Shown piece after piece: positions 16,447-25,120 of a DNA stretch of 64,000 nucleotides. The notes beneath the pieces were generated by a model. That model ran no database searches, had not been told where the DNA came from, and saw only the letters and a program-made list of their open reading frames with translations. The position numbers were made by a program, and so were the translations under genes. The stretch is taken from NCBI RefSeq assembly GCF_000242635.2, contig NC_017770.1, positions 4,538,669-4,602,668 of the forward strand, written 5' to 3'. Source of the DNA: Solitalea canadensis DSM 3403. GTDB lineage: Bacteria; Bacteroidota; Bacteroidia; Sphingobacteriales; Sphingobacteriaceae. The first letter of the stretch is position 1, and every line of letters begins with the position of its first letter.

Positions 16447-16974
16447 CTATTTGCTTAGATAAATGTCGAGCAAACCGTCGGGCATAGATACTATTATTTT
16501 TTTGTTTTTAACATCGATACTCTTAATGATGTCTTCATTTAGTGGTAAAAGTACCTCTGCATCATTAACTAAAATTGCGGCAACAAATTGTTTAGGGTAT
16601 TCAAATACTTCAAAAATTTCGCCTAAATCACCTTCTTTTTCATCTGAAACAAAAAAGCCGACAAGGTCTTTGTAAGTTAGGTCGCCGGTTTTGCGTTTAG
16701 GACGAAGCTTTTTAGGAATTAAAACTCTTTGACCAACCAGGGTTTTGGCCTCTTCAATAGAGTTCACATCCTCAAAGCAGAAATAGGCAACACTTTTTTG
16801 AATGCGCATGTTTTCAATAAAGTACGGAACCGCTTTGTTGTTGATTTCAAGAAACAATGTGCCATTACTAAAGTAGTTGTCAATCACATCTTCCTCTAAA
16901 TAAACCTGTACTTCCCCCTTTAATCCCTGGGTTTTAGAAATGTATCCTATTGAAAAAAGATCTTCTGGTTTCAT
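16447..16974 (-). CDS. rimM: Ribosome maturation factor RimM
   Basis: RimM binds S19 and helps the 30S head mature. The 175-residue protein has the N-terminal beta-barrel domain (FSIGYISKTQGLKGEVQVYL near residues 7-26) and the PRC-barrel C-terminal domain with YKDLVGFFVSDEKEGDLG, VLLPLNEDIIKSIDVKNKKI and DGLLDIY. The ATG at 16974 is used; an upstream in-frame extension to 17148 would cross a terminator hairpin and run into the rpsP coding sequence. A terminator between rpsP and rimM suggests only part of the rpsP transcripts reach rimM. Confidence 0.95.
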   Translation of the reverse strand: MKPEDLFSIGYISKTQGLKGEVQVYLEEDVIDNYFSNGTLFLEINNKAVPYFIENMRIQKSVAYFCFEDVNSIEEAKTLVGQRVLIPKKLRPKRKTGDLTYKDLVGFFVSDEKEGDLGEIFEVFEYPKQFVAAILVNDAEVLLPLNEDIIKSIDVKNKKIIVSMPDGLLDIYLSK

Positions 16975-17010
16975 ATTATTAACACGTAATAAATGTATTG
17001 GATGTAAATA

Positions 17011-17040
17011 AAAATAGCGAGACCAAAGCCTCGCTATTTT
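17011..17040 (-). terminator. Hairpin terminator or attenuator between rpsP and rimM
   Basis: AAAATAGCGAG (17011-17021) pairs perfectly with CTCGCTATTTT (17030-17040). On the minus strand it is followed by TATTTA after a run of T's inside the stem, 22 bases after the rpsP stop. Confidence 0.8.
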
Positions 17041-17062
17041 ATAAAATGTTTTGAAGTGATGC

Positions 17063-17599
17063 TTATTCAGCAGCAGCTTCGTTGTTTTCTTCAGTTGCAG
17101 GAGCTTCAGCTTCTTCAGCAGCAGGAGCCTCTTCAGCAACTGGTGCATTTTTAGCAGCGATAGCAGCAGCTTTTTGCTCTTTTAATTTTACTTCTTCAGC
17201 GAAGCGAACTTTTGCTATTTCAGCAGCAGAGTTAGCTAGGCCAGTTTTTTTAGCGTTAATTTTGGTTTCTTTAGCTTCTAACCAAGCAGCGAATTTAGCA
17301 TCAGCTTGTTCAGCAGTTAAAGCACCTTTAGTAACACCGCCTAAAAGGTGTTTTTTGTATAATACACCTTTGTAAGAAAGGATGCCACGAACAGTGTCAG
17401 TAGGCTGAGCACCGTTTTGTAACCATTGAACTCCTTTGTCTACGTTAAGGTCAATTGTAGCTGGGTTGGTGTTTGGGTTATAAGAACCAATTCTTTCAAT
17501 AAATTTACCATCCCTCGGAGCACGTGAATCCGCCACCACAATGTGATAAAAAGCATTACCTTTTTTACCGTGTCTTTGCAATCTGATTTTTGCAGGCAT
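17063..17599 (-). CDS. rpsP: 30S ribosomal protein S16 with a long Ala/Glu-rich C-terminal tail
   Basis: The first 80 residues are a standard bS16 ([60 protein letters not shown]). The total of 178 residues exceeds the usual 80-90; the remainder is a helical segment rich in K and A followed by a low-complexity tail of alternating A, E and P ending EENNEAAAE. Such tails are common on Bacteroidota S16 proteins and their role is unknown. It opens the rpsP-rimM-trmD-rplS series and has a hairpin leader and a clear promoter box upstream. Confidence 0.97.
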   Translation of the reverse strand: MPAKIRLQRHGKKGNAFYHIVVADSRAPRDGKFIERIGSYNPNTNPATIDLNVDKGVQWLQNGAQPTDTVRGILSYKGVLYKKHLLGGVTKGALTAEQADAKFAAWLEAKETKINAKKTGLANSAAEIAKVRFAEEVKLKEQKAAAIAAKNAPVAEEAPAAEEAEAPATEENNEAAAE

Positions 17600-17919
17600 T
17601 TTTTTAAAGTTTTAAAGTTTAAATCCCCTTTATCTCCGCTAAAGGGACCGCAAAAGTAAGAATTATTTTTCTTTCATTATATACTAACAGTAAAAAAATT
17701 AAGCATTTAAGAAAAAATGGAACAAAGCCACAAACCATTTCGAAATGTAATTGTATTTTTAAGTGAGCTACTTATGTACCTTTCTGCTGTAATTATCAGA
17801 ACCTGATTTCTAAAATCAGTGCTTTTTATAAAGCTTTCGATTTAATAACCTAAATCTAACATGCCCTAAACAATAAAATTTTGTCGGTAGGGTTATATTT
17901 ATAATACTAAAAATCAAAT
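17600..17919. other. Intergenic region with the rpsP leader and divergent promoters
   Basis: This 320-base gap separates rpsP (minus) from the 5'-nucleotidase gene (plus). Near rpsP it holds a leader hairpin, CCCTTTA (17626-17632) with TAAAGGG (17640-17646), and a perfect minus-strand promoter box TACTTTTGC at 17650-17658, so the rpsP leader is about 50 bases. The remainder (17660-17919) is very AT-rich; no open frame, RNA gene or further repeat was recognised. Confidence 0.6.
17650..17658 (-). promoter_or_regulatory. rpsP promoter -7 box
   Basis: The minus strand reads TACTTTTGC, a perfect TAnnTTTG match 50 bases before the rpsP start codon, with the leader hairpin between the two. Confidence 0.65.
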
Positions 17920-18444
17920 ATGTTAAAATTAGCGATTGACATGGATGAAGTGATGGCCGACACATGGGCCAAATTCATTCATCGTTTTAAAGAAAGGGAA
18001 GGATTTGAAATTACCACTGAAATGCTCATTGGTAAAGAATTGAGTCAGGCCTTGCCTCACGAATTAACTCCAAAAGTTAAAGAATGGATCAATGAAAAAG
18101 GATTTTTCAGGGATTTGCCTGTAATGAAAGATGCACAGGAAGTTGTTAAAGAGCTTAGCAAAAAATATGAAGTGTTTGTTGCAAGTGCAGCATCTGAGTT
18201 TAGAAACTCTTACGAGGATAAATATGATTGGTTAGAAGAGCACTTCCCGTTCATTGACTGGAGGCACATTGTTTTTTGTGGCGATAAATCAATTATTGGT
18301 GCAGATATTATGATTGACGACCGTATTCGCAATTTTGCTCAGTTTAAAGGACGTCCAATTTTATTTAGTTCGCCTCATAATCATTTTGTAACAGATTACG
18401 AACGTGTGAATACATGGGAAGAGGTAGCTGGGTTGCTATTATAA
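17920..18444 (+). CDS. 5'(3')-deoxyribonucleotidase (NT5C family, HAD fold)
   Basis: A 174-residue HAD-superfamily phosphatase that probably removes phosphate from (deoxy)pyrimidine monophosphates. The catalytic DxD is in AIDMDEVMADTW (D7 nucleophile, D9 acid/base). Motif II is the serine in VFVASAAS, and the motif III/IV region has CGDKSIIGADIMIDDR, where DD binds magnesium. Length matches the small bacterial NT5C enzymes. It is monocistronic, with a terminator shared with the convergent glycosidase. Confidence 0.85.
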   Translation: MLKLAIDMDEVMADTWAKFIHRFKEREGFEITTEMLIGKELSQALPHELTPKVKEWINEKGFFRDLPVMKDAQEVVKELSKKYEVFVASAASEFRNSYEDKYDWLEEHFPFIDWRHIVFCGDKSIIGADIMIDDRIRNFAQFKGRPILFSSPHNHFVTDYERVNTWEEVAGLLL

Positions 18445-18464
18445 AATGCAAACGCTAAAAAGAC

Positions 18465-18498
18465 AAAGGTGACACCGGTATCGATGCCACCTTTTTTT
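18465..18498. terminator. Bidirectional hairpin terminator
   Basis: AAAGGTG (18465-18471) pairs with CACCTTT (18488-18494), followed by a run of T's; the reverse strand also ends in a T-rich run. It separates the convergent nucleotidase and glycosidase genes. Confidence 0.75.
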
Positions 18499-18508
18499 AT
18501 TCCTGTAG

Positions 18509-20797
18509 TTACCAACTAAACGTTATTGTTTCTCCTTTCCTCGTTTCTACTTCAATTGTTTCTTTAGCGACTGATGGTATTTCTTTGGTTGTTTTCATCT
18601 TTTTATTAGATGGATTTTTGATCCGAAGCATCCCTCCTCGTTCTGAATGAACGTTCAGGTATCGAACTTCTCCGTTTCTCATCTCTGCTGAAATGAGAAA
18701 TGCGCCCTGCGCTCTTAAATTGGTGAAGGATGCATTTTTCCAGTCTTTAGGCAATGCCGGAAAAAGTTGTATGGTTGGAGTATGGCTTTGAAGCAACATT
18801 TCCTGAAGGCCCGATGCAAAAGCAAAATTACCCTCCAGGGTAAAAGGCCTGTAAGTAAATTTTGAGAATCCTTTGCCAGACTGGTCTCCATTAACATGGA
18901 AACTATTTGACAGACAGAACGCCTTTGCAAATGTATTAAGGGCCGCCGCCGCTCCATCCCCGTTAAAAGCTCGGGCTTTTAAATTACCAAGCCAGGCAAA
19001 AGAATAACCTACCCAGTAATCAGAACCGAATTTGTCTAATTCAGCAATACTTGCATCTATGCGTTGTCTATCCTCTTTACTAGAGGAATAATCGATGACT
19101 CCCAAGGGGTAAATTGCCAATAAGTGAGAAAAGTGTCGGTGTGACTGGTCATAAGGTGAATTCGAGGTAACCATAAGACCTCCACTTTTTTGATTTATAC
19201 TGAAATCGCCCCAGTCATTTAGTATACTGTTCCATTTTGTTGCTTCATCTGTGTAGTTAAGTGCCGTAGCCATCTCCCCGACAGATTTATACAACCAACG
19301 AATTAGGGCCAAGTCGTAGTTGGTGGTTTTATAAGACCATGCAGTAATATCATTGTCATTATATTCTGGACTAGAGGAGAGCGGTAATTTTCTTTTTCCG
19401 TTTTCGTCAAGTTGTGCTATAGCATCGAGGTGTATTGCTACTGCTTTAAGCCATGGATATGCTTTTTTCTTTAAGAAAACCTTATCTCCAGAGAATTTCC
19501 ATTGCCAATAGAAATATTGGGATAACCAGGCCGAAGTGGTTGGAGACATAGCATACTGTGCCCATCCACCCATGGGGCTTCCGGTAAGCGTACTTACGCC
19601 GGGAACATTAAGGCCATTATTCTGATAAAACGTTTTGGTGTACTTTTCTGCCTCCCCTTTTGTGTTCCAAAGCCAATCGGTAAAGGCCGAGGCTTCTTGC
19701 AAATGATTGGAACTATAGGCAGGCCAATAACTCAACTGGGTATTTAAATCATGGTGAAAATCTCCTTTCCATGGAGGAAGTCCCCCATTGTCAGCTGTCC
19801 ATACAGCTTGCAGGGTGATTGGTGGGGCTCCTTTTCTAGATACAGAGCCAAACTTGTACTGCTCCAAGTACCATTGTCGCTCTAATAGAGTATCCGGAAT
19901 AGAGATAGCAGAGCTTTTCCAATAATCTGTCCACCATGTACCGTGTGTCTTTAAATCACTGCCAAAACTTCTTCGCATGGCTTGTTTCAATATCTTCGAA
20001 GCGGTTGCCCTTGTAGAATAAGGAGATCCTTGACTTATAATAGTCCAGCAGCCTTCCAGCGTGTCCTTGTCAGTATATTTCCACGTTACTGCAATATCGT
20101 AAGATAAATTTCCCCATGCTTGCTGATGATAAAGGATAAGGTTCTGTTTAGTTATTGGCATCCCCTTTTCATAACCAAGTCTGCTTAAGCTTTGACCACT
20201 TACAACGCTGGTGTTGTTTTTTGATAAACTAGTAGTTCCGTAGTTAGGCGCCTCAATAATTGGTTGAATCCCTTCAGGCAATGATTCAAATTTAAACCAG
20301 CCAATAGGAAGCGTTGCGTGTACAAATGTTTTAAGTTTAGTCCCGTTTTTCCATTGCACACTACAAATAGCAGAATCAATAGATAGATCAACACGCTCAA
20401 CCTGTCCTAATAAGTTAATATCAAACTCAAGTGCGCCTGCAGGAATTTTTGAAGGACCAGGATAAGTGTCATAAGGCTCATCAAGCATTTTTTGAACAGG
20501 TCCATAGTCGCCGTTTTTAACCTGCTCACATACCCATTTATAATTAAAGTTGGGATTATTAAACTCATGGGTCGGCCTTAAGTCCCAAAGGTCGGCTCGG
20601 TCAAGTGAGAATCTAATCCGGTCAGCCTTTTGCCATATTAGTGCGCCAACCATTCCATTTCCGAGGGGAACGGCTTCATCCCAATGTGAAGCCAATCGAT
20701 CAAAGTGCAAAGCATGTTTTTTTACCGTTTGATCCTGTGCAAATGCATTCCAGTTGTATAGAAAGCCAGTTAGTAAGCAGAATAATAGTTTTTTCAA
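18509..20797 (-). CDS. Secreted GH95-like glycoside hydrolase (alpha-L-fucosidase type)
   Basis: A 762-residue secreted enzyme with a signal peptide ending near residue 20 (NAFAQD). The N-terminal beta-sandwich (about 25-260) starts with VPLGNGMVGALIWQ, typical of GH95. The (alpha/alpha)6 barrel follows, with LQAVWTADNGGLPPWKGD, then DLNTQLSYWPAYSSNHLQE, the segment LPLSSSPEYND with the candidate general-acid E478, and QSHRHFSHLLAIYPL. A C-terminal beta domain ends at TITFSW. Characterised GH95 enzymes act on alpha-1,2-L-fucosides or alpha-L-galactosides. Here the first asparagine of the usual N-x-N base pair appears as D350 (D-L-N), so specificity or activity may differ. It is not in a SusC/SusD polysaccharide locus. 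Confidence 0.8.
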   Translation of the reverse strand: MKKLLFCLLTGFLYNWNAFAQDQTVKKHALHFDRLASHWDEAVPLGNGMVGALIWQKADRIRFSLDRADLWDLRPTHEFNNPNFNYKWVCEQVKNGDYGPVQKMLDEPYDTYPGPSKIPAGALEFDINLLGQVERVDLSIDSAICSVQWKNGTKLKTFVHATLPIGWFKFESLPEGIQPIIEAPNYGTTSLSKNNTSVVSGQSLSRLGYEKGMPITKQNLILYHQQAWGNLSYDIAVTWKYTDKDTLEGCWTIISQGSPYSTRATASKILKQAMRRSFGSDLKTHGTWWTDYWKSSAISIPDTLLERQWYLEQYKFGSVSRKGAPPITLQAVWTADNGGLPPWKGDFHHDLNTQLSYWPAYSSNHLQEASAFTDWLWNTKGEAEKYTKTFYQNNGLNVPGVSTLTGSPMGGWAQYAMSPTTSAWLSQYFYWQWKFSGDKVFLKKKAYPWLKAVAIHLDAIAQLDENGKRKLPLSSSPEYNDNDITAWSYKTTNYDLALIRWLYKSVGEMATALNYTDEATKWNSILNDWGDFSINQKSGGLMVTSNSPYDQSHRHFSHLLAIYPLGVIDYSSSKEDRQRIDASIAELDKFGSDYWVGYSFAWLGNLKARAFNGDGAAAALNTFAKAFCLSNSFHVNGDQSGKGFSKFTYRPFTLEGNFAFASGLQEMLLQSHTPTIQLFPALPKDWKNASFTNLRAQGAFLISAEMRNGEVRYLNVHSERGGMLRIKNPSNKKMKTTKEIPSVAKETIEVETRKGETITFSW

Positions 20798-20995
20798 GAT
20801 AAACTTGTTAATAAGATGAAAAGCTAATCTTTTTCTTAAAGACGAACAAGGATGAATGAAGTACTAATTCCACAAGTGTTAATAAAACTTTAACATAACT
20901 TATTGGTTTTTAATAGTTAAAAAGCTATATCTTTATAAGACCTCAAAAAAGTTCATCATTCAGATAGAACGGGTCTGCACTAAAAATCTATAATT

Positions 20996-21469
20996 ATGTC
21001 TTGGCGAAAATTTAACGGGGAGATTATTCATTTACCCATTCTCGATGAAGTTGAATACGCGATTGAGCGGGAGTCGTCACTAGGGTTTAAGTTAAAGGTT
21101 TGTGTGGGGACAGACTCTCAAGTGAAAGGAGAAACAATTGATTTTGCAACGGTAATTGTTTTTTTGCGTGAGCACCATGGCGGATTTATGTACATTCACC
21201 AGGAGCGCTCCATGAAAAAAATGGGAATCCGTGAGCGGATGTTAACCGAAGTTCAAAAATCAATAGATATTGCCTATGCACTGTGTCCTTTACTAGAATT
21301 ACATGATGTGGATATGGAAGTTCATGCCGATATAAACACTAATCCACATTTTAAATCAAATATAGCCTTGCATGAGGCAATGGGTTATATTTTGAGCATG
21401 GGTTTTGTATTTAGGGCTAAGCCAGAAGCCTTTGCCAGTAGTAACTGTGCCAATAAAATTGTACAGTAA
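20996..21469 (+). CDS. YkuK-family protein (DUF458, ribonuclease H-like fold)
   Basis: A 157-residue protein of the DUF458 (YkuK) family, first seen in Bacillus sporulation-associated loci, predicted to have a ribonuclease H-like fold. Visible landmarks are VCVGTDSQVKGETIDFATVI (the D is the first acidic residue), RERMLTEVQKSIDIAYAL, MEVHADINTNPHFKSN and GYILSMGFVFRAKPEAFASS. No activity has been established for the family. The gene is alone, 198 bases from the divergent GH95 gene. Confidence 0.88.
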   Translation: MSWRKFNGEIIHLPILDEVEYAIERESSLGFKLKVCVGTDSQVKGETIDFATVIVFLREHHGGFMYIHQERSMKKMGIRERMLTEVQKSIDIAYALCPLLELHDVDMEVHADINTNPHFKSNIALHEAMGYILSMGFVFRAKPEAFASSNCANKIVQ

Positions 21470-21472
21470 CTA

Positions 21473-21510
21473 AAAACAAAAAACGAGATGCACTAATCGT
21501 GCACCCCGTT
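21473..21510 (-). terminator. Hairpin terminator of the DUF4198 gene
   Basis: On the minus strand AACG...TGCAC pairs with GTGCA...CGTT (21482-21510, internal loop) and is followed by two T-runs. It lies 20 bases after the stop of the DUF4198 gene. Confidence 0.65.
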
Positions 21511-21530
21511 AAGCATACTTATTGTTCGTT

Positions 21531-22265
21531 TTATTCTGTTACTTTTAAAGTAGTTGACAGCTTATACCTGATCTGCTCGTATTTAACGGACTGATATTCT
21601 CCGGGAGTTTTGTTGCTGTAACTGTATTCAAGTACATAATTACCGGTCCAAAGAGGCTCTAAATAGAACTCTCCATATTCATTAGTGGTTACCTCTTTAC
21701 TCCAGCCATTTGGAGCAACAATGGTTATCGTTTGTTTTACCTGAGGTTTGCCTTGAAACATCAACAGAAAACCAATATTCTCCTCTTGTTTTAATGAAGC
21801 CGAATGCAAAGGCTTGATATACATCTCGGAGGTTTTAGACCATGATTTTTTTTCAGTAAGATCATTATCAATTATAACGATTGAATTACAATAGGTATTG
21901 GGTTTTACAATTCCTAAGCCATGTTTACTCAGATCGGAAACCGGTCGTTCAGATTGGTCCAACCAAACAGTATAAACACCTTTTTTAGTTGGAATAAATT
22001 CAGCCATCATGCAATTGTCTCCTGAGATAAATTGCAAATCAATCACATTTCCATCGGAAGCTACAACCCAAGCCCTAAATGGTTTCATGTAGGCATATTT
22101 GTTAAAATCTTCTTTAAGTTTTTCAGAATATTCACCAAAGTATACTTTAACTATCTGTTTTTGTCCTACTTTAGTAGCGCCGGAAACCTCCATCCATAAT
22201 GAATGAGCAAAGCTTAAGGCGGGGAGGTAAAATATTGCTATTAAGGCAATTAGAGCTTTTTTCAT
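21531..22265 (-). CDS. Secreted DUF4198-type protein
   Basis: A 244-residue secreted protein with a signal peptide (cleavage near SFAHS). The N-terminal HSLWMEVSG followed by VKVYFGEYSEKLKEDF is typical of DUF4198, whose members are periplasmic beta-sandwich proteins often next to nickel, cobalt or TonB-dependent metal uptake genes. The C-terminal part (about 165-240) looks like a second sandwich, with VTTNEYGEFYLEPLWTGNYV. No metal transporter is adjacent here, so a metal role is only inference from the family. It is divergent from a beta-barrel-like lipoprotein gene. Confidence 0.75.
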   Translation of the reverse strand: MKKALIALIAIFYLPALSFAHSLWMEVSGATKVGQKQIVKVYFGEYSEKLKEDFNKYAYMKPFRAWVVASDGNVIDLQFISGDNCMMAEFIPTKKGVYTVWLDQSERPVSDLSKHGLGIVKPNTYCNSIVIIDNDLTEKKSWSKTSEMYIKPLHSASLKQEENIGFLLMFQGKPQVKQTITIVAPNGWSKEVTTNEYGEFYLEPLWTGNYVLEYSYSNKTPGEYQSVKYEQIRYKLSTTLKVTE

Positions 22266-22395
22266 GAATAAATCGGTTTGAGATTAGCAATAATAGTGTT
22301 TTTTAATTTTATTTAATCTGATTAAAAACAGTATTTTTTTAAATAATATTCCTTTAACATAAGTTCCAAAAAAATCGATCATCTTAGAGGCGCTT

Positions 22396-23130
22396 ATGAA
22401 AACGATCAAGAATGCTTTTTTTCTGATGTTTTCGCTCTCTATGACTTCCTGCACTTTAACTAAGTACTTTCCAAGTCCGGTAACATCCCCAATGTTAAGC
22501 GAGAAAGATGAAATTAGAATGACAGCAGGAATGCCTGGTTATATTTCTGTTGCATACTCTCCTGCGGAAAACGTGGGTATTTATGCTAGTTCTTTTTTTA
22601 CCCGCGAAATGTTGATAAGCGAATCAAGGACTCAAAAAGGAGATCATTTTACTATGGAGTTTGCCGGAGGATATTATAAGAAAGATCCAGATAATGATGG
22701 GATAGTTGAAGTATATGGAGGGATAGGGGTTGGTAAGTTTAGCATTAAAGAAGAAGGCCTTGCGGGCAATTTTCGATTTAAAAGCCCAACTATGAAAATA
22801 TTCATACATCCAAGTATCGGTTGGAAACGGAAAAAGTTTGAAGCAGCATTCAATTTTAGAATTACAGGCTTAAAGTTTGGTAATTATTCTACTAATTTTT
22901 CAAATGAAAGTATTGTTGAAAACAGACTGGAAGATTTAAACAGAGGAATGGATTTCTTTATTGAACCTGCCATAACATTGAGATTTGGGCTAAAGAATGT
23001 GAAATTTGATTACCAGTCAGGTGTGTCATTGCCATTTCGGAAGAGTCCATCCTATAGCTATTTGCCAGTATTAGGAACATTTGGGATTTCCGTTAATCTT
23101 ACCAAAGACTTATTTAAAAAACAAGAGTAA
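22396..23130 (+). CDS. Hypothetical lipoprotein, probable outer-membrane beta-barrel
   Basis: A 244-residue protein with no recognised family. The N-terminus is a lipoprotein signal (MKTIKNAFFLMFSLSMTSC, lipobox MTSC, C19). The mature part has alternating aromatic and glycine beta strands (YGGIGVGKFSI, AAFNFRITGLKFGNYS, PAITLRFGLKNVKFDYQSGV, LGTFGISVNLTKDLF), the pattern of a small beta-barrel or porin-like surface protein. Its neighbours, DUF4198 and htpG, give no clue. The start is the first codon after a divergent promoter region. Confidence 0.6.
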   Translation: MKTIKNAFFLMFSLSMTSCTLTKYFPSPVTSPMLSEKDEIRMTAGMPGYISVAYSPAENVGIYASSFFTREMLISESRTQKGDHFTMEFAGGYYKKDPDNDGIVEVYGGIGVGKFSIKEEGLAGNFRFKSPTMKIFIHPSIGWKRKKFEAAFNFRITGLKFGNYSTNFSNESIVENRLEDLNRGMDFFIEPAITLRFGLKNVKFDYQSGVSLPFRKSPSYSYLPVLGTFGISVNLTKDLFKKQE

Positions 23131-23158
23131 ATATTCTAAGACCGGGAATAACAGATAT

Positions 23159-23189
23159 AAAAAAAGGATGGAGATTAGACCCCATCCTG
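23159..23189 (-). terminator. Hairpin terminator of htpG
   Basis: AGGATGG (23166-23172) pairs with CCATCCT (23183-23189); on the minus strand the stem is followed by a run of seven T's, 28 bases after the htpG stop. Confidence 0.85.
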
Positions 23190-23216
23190 TAAGAAAATAG
23201 TATCAATACTTAAGGA

Positions 23217-25082
23217 TTATTCTGCAATTTCCAGTGAACGATGAATAAAGCCTGTTAATGCTTCTCCTTTTAGCATTCCTTGTGCAAGTAATGCCAAATC
23301 GTAAGCTTGTCGTGCTAATTGAGTTTGTTTATCTTCCGAAACTGTCAGTAATTTCTGAATTAAAGGATGGTTTCCATTCACCATAACCTTTTCAGCTCCA
23401 AAACCATTAAAGCCAAACATACCCCCATTTCCTCCGCTTAATTCTTGCATTTCCATCATTCGGCGCATAAACTCAGGACGAACAATGGTTACTGGCATTT
23501 CATCGCCACTCATTGCAGCAACTTCAAGATCCAGTTTATCGTTGTTGGTAGCCTTTTTAAAGATTTCATCAACTTGTTTCTTTTGGTCATCTGTTAATGC
23601 AACGTCTAATACTGTGTCGGTTTCAACCAATTTATCAACGGTGTCAGCATCAACACGTTTCATTCGAACTTTTTCAAACTTATATTCAACATTGCTGATA
23701 AAGTGATTATCGATCAATGAATCCATTTTCAACACATCCAGTCCGCGATTCTTTGCTGCACGGATAAAGATATCCTGTTGAGCCGGGTTTGAAGTATAAA
23801 TTAAAGTGAAGTTACCATTTTTATCTACTTGATTATCCTTGATCTTTTCTTTGTACTCATCAAGCGTAAAAAATTTGCCCTCAAGTGTTTCGTACAAGCA
23901 GAATTTCTGTGCTTTTTCAAAGAATTTCTCATCAGTAACCATTCCGTATTTAACAAACAGTCCAATGCTTTCCCATTTTTGCTCAAATAATACTCTATCG
24001 CTTTTGAATAGTTCTTCTAAACGATCGGCAACTTTACGGGTTATGTAGTTGCTGATTTTTTTAACATTTGCGTCTGACTGTAAGTATGAACGAGAAACGT
24101 TTAATGGAATATCAGGTGAATCAATCACACCATGCATCAAACGCAAAAACTCAGGAACTATATTCTCTACATTGTCGGTAATAAATACCTGACGAGAGTA
24201 CAGTTGGATTTTGTCTTTATGAAGCGTAATGTCATTTTTTACTTTAGGGAAATAGAGAATACCCGTAAGATTAAATGGATAATCAACCTTTAGGTGGATC
24301 CAGAATAATGGATCTTCAGCCATTGGGTATAACTCACGATAAAAATTGAGGTAATCTTCATCTTTTAACGATTGCGGATCACGAGTGTATAATGGCTGAA
24401 CTGCATTAATAACATGATCTTTTTCGATTGTTTTTTCCTCTTCCCCTTCTTTTACTTTTTCAGCATCTTTACCGAAAACGATTGGGATTGGCATGAAGCG
24501 GCAATAGCGGTTTAGGATCTCGTTAATACGATGATCTTCTAAAAATTCTTCTGAATCGGTATTTAAATATAAAACAACGTCCGTTCCGCGTTCAGCTTTT
24601 TCAATCTCCTCTGTGCTAAATTCCGTTGAACCGTCGCACGTCCATTTAACAGCCTTAGCATCTTGATAAGACTTCGTAATTAACTCCACTTTCTCAGCAA
24701 CCATAAATGCGGAGTAAAACCCGAGTCCGAACTTACCAATGATGGAAGTGGTATCAACATCTTTGAATTTCTCAACAAATTCAGTAGCTCCTGAAAATGC
24801 AACCTGATTAATGTATTTCATCACTTCGGCTTCGGTCATACCTAAACCTTTGTCAGAAATAGTAAGCGTTTTTTTGTCTTTGTCAACACTGATTTTAATC
24901 GTTAGGTCTCCCAGTTCTCCTTTAAAATCTCCAATTCCTGCAAGTTTTTGTAATTTCTGGGTAGCGTCAGTTGCATTTGCTACTAACTCGCGTAAAAAAA
25001 TATCATGATCAGAGTAAAGAAATTTTTTAATAATAGGAAAGATGTTTTCCGTATTTACTGAAATCGATCCTTTTTGTGCCAT
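23217..25082 (-). CDS. htpG: Molecular chaperone HtpG (Hsp90)
   Basis: A 621-residue bacterial Hsp90, an ATP-driven cytosolic chaperone. The GHKL ATPase domain shows FLRELVANATDA (with the ATP-binding asparagine), ISDKGLGMT, and IGKFGLGFYSAFMVA. The middle domain has LYSRQVFITDN and LNVSRSYLQSD, and the C-terminal dimerisation domain is present through the final EIAE. The glycine-rich stretch GGNGGMFGFNGFGAEK (about residues 558-573) interrupts the C-terminal domain. The start is the ATG at 25082. It lies 38 bases downstream of the C5-epimerase-like gene, in the same direction. Confidence 0.97.
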   Translation of the reverse strand: MAQKGSISVNTENIFPIIKKFLYSDHDIFLRELVANATDATQKLQKLAGIGDFKGELGDLTIKISVDKDKKTLTISDKGLGMTEAEVMKYINQVAFSGATEFVEKFKDVDTTSIIGKFGLGFYSAFMVAEKVELITKSYQDAKAVKWTCDGSTEFSTEEIEKAERGTDVVLYLNTDSEEFLEDHRINEILNRYCRFMPIPIVFGKDAEKVKEGEEEKTIEKDHVINAVQPLYTRDPQSLKDEDYLNFYRELYPMAEDPLFWIHLKVDYPFNLTGILYFPKVKNDITLHKDKIQLYSRQVFITDNVENIVPEFLRLMHGVIDSPDIPLNVSRSYLQSDANVKKISNYITRKVADRLEELFKSDRVLFEQKWESIGLFVKYGMVTDEKFFEKAQKFCLYETLEGKFFTLDEYKEKIKDNQVDKNGNFTLIYTSNPAQQDIFIRAAKNRGLDVLKMDSLIDNHFISNVEYKFEKVRMKRVDADTVDKLVETDTVLDVALTDDQKKQVDEIFKKATNNDKLDLEVAAMSGDEMPVTIVRPEFMRRMMEMQELSGGNGGMFGFNGFGAEKVMVNGNHPLIQKLLTVSEDKQTQLARQAYDLALLAQGMLKGEALTGFIHRSLEIAE

Positions 25083-25120
25083 ATCTAATTAAATAAGTAA
25101 GTTTTTCGAATACTTCCTTA

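Noticed and set aside
16975-17148. Extended start of rimM
   Set aside because: The extension reads through a terminator hairpin and into rpsP, and consists mainly of leucine and lysine from the reversed-frame Ala/Glu repeat of S16.
17082-17375. Plus-strand alanine/serine-rich open frame
   Set aside because: It is the antisense image of the Ala/Glu-rich tail of S16 and has no start or context of its own.
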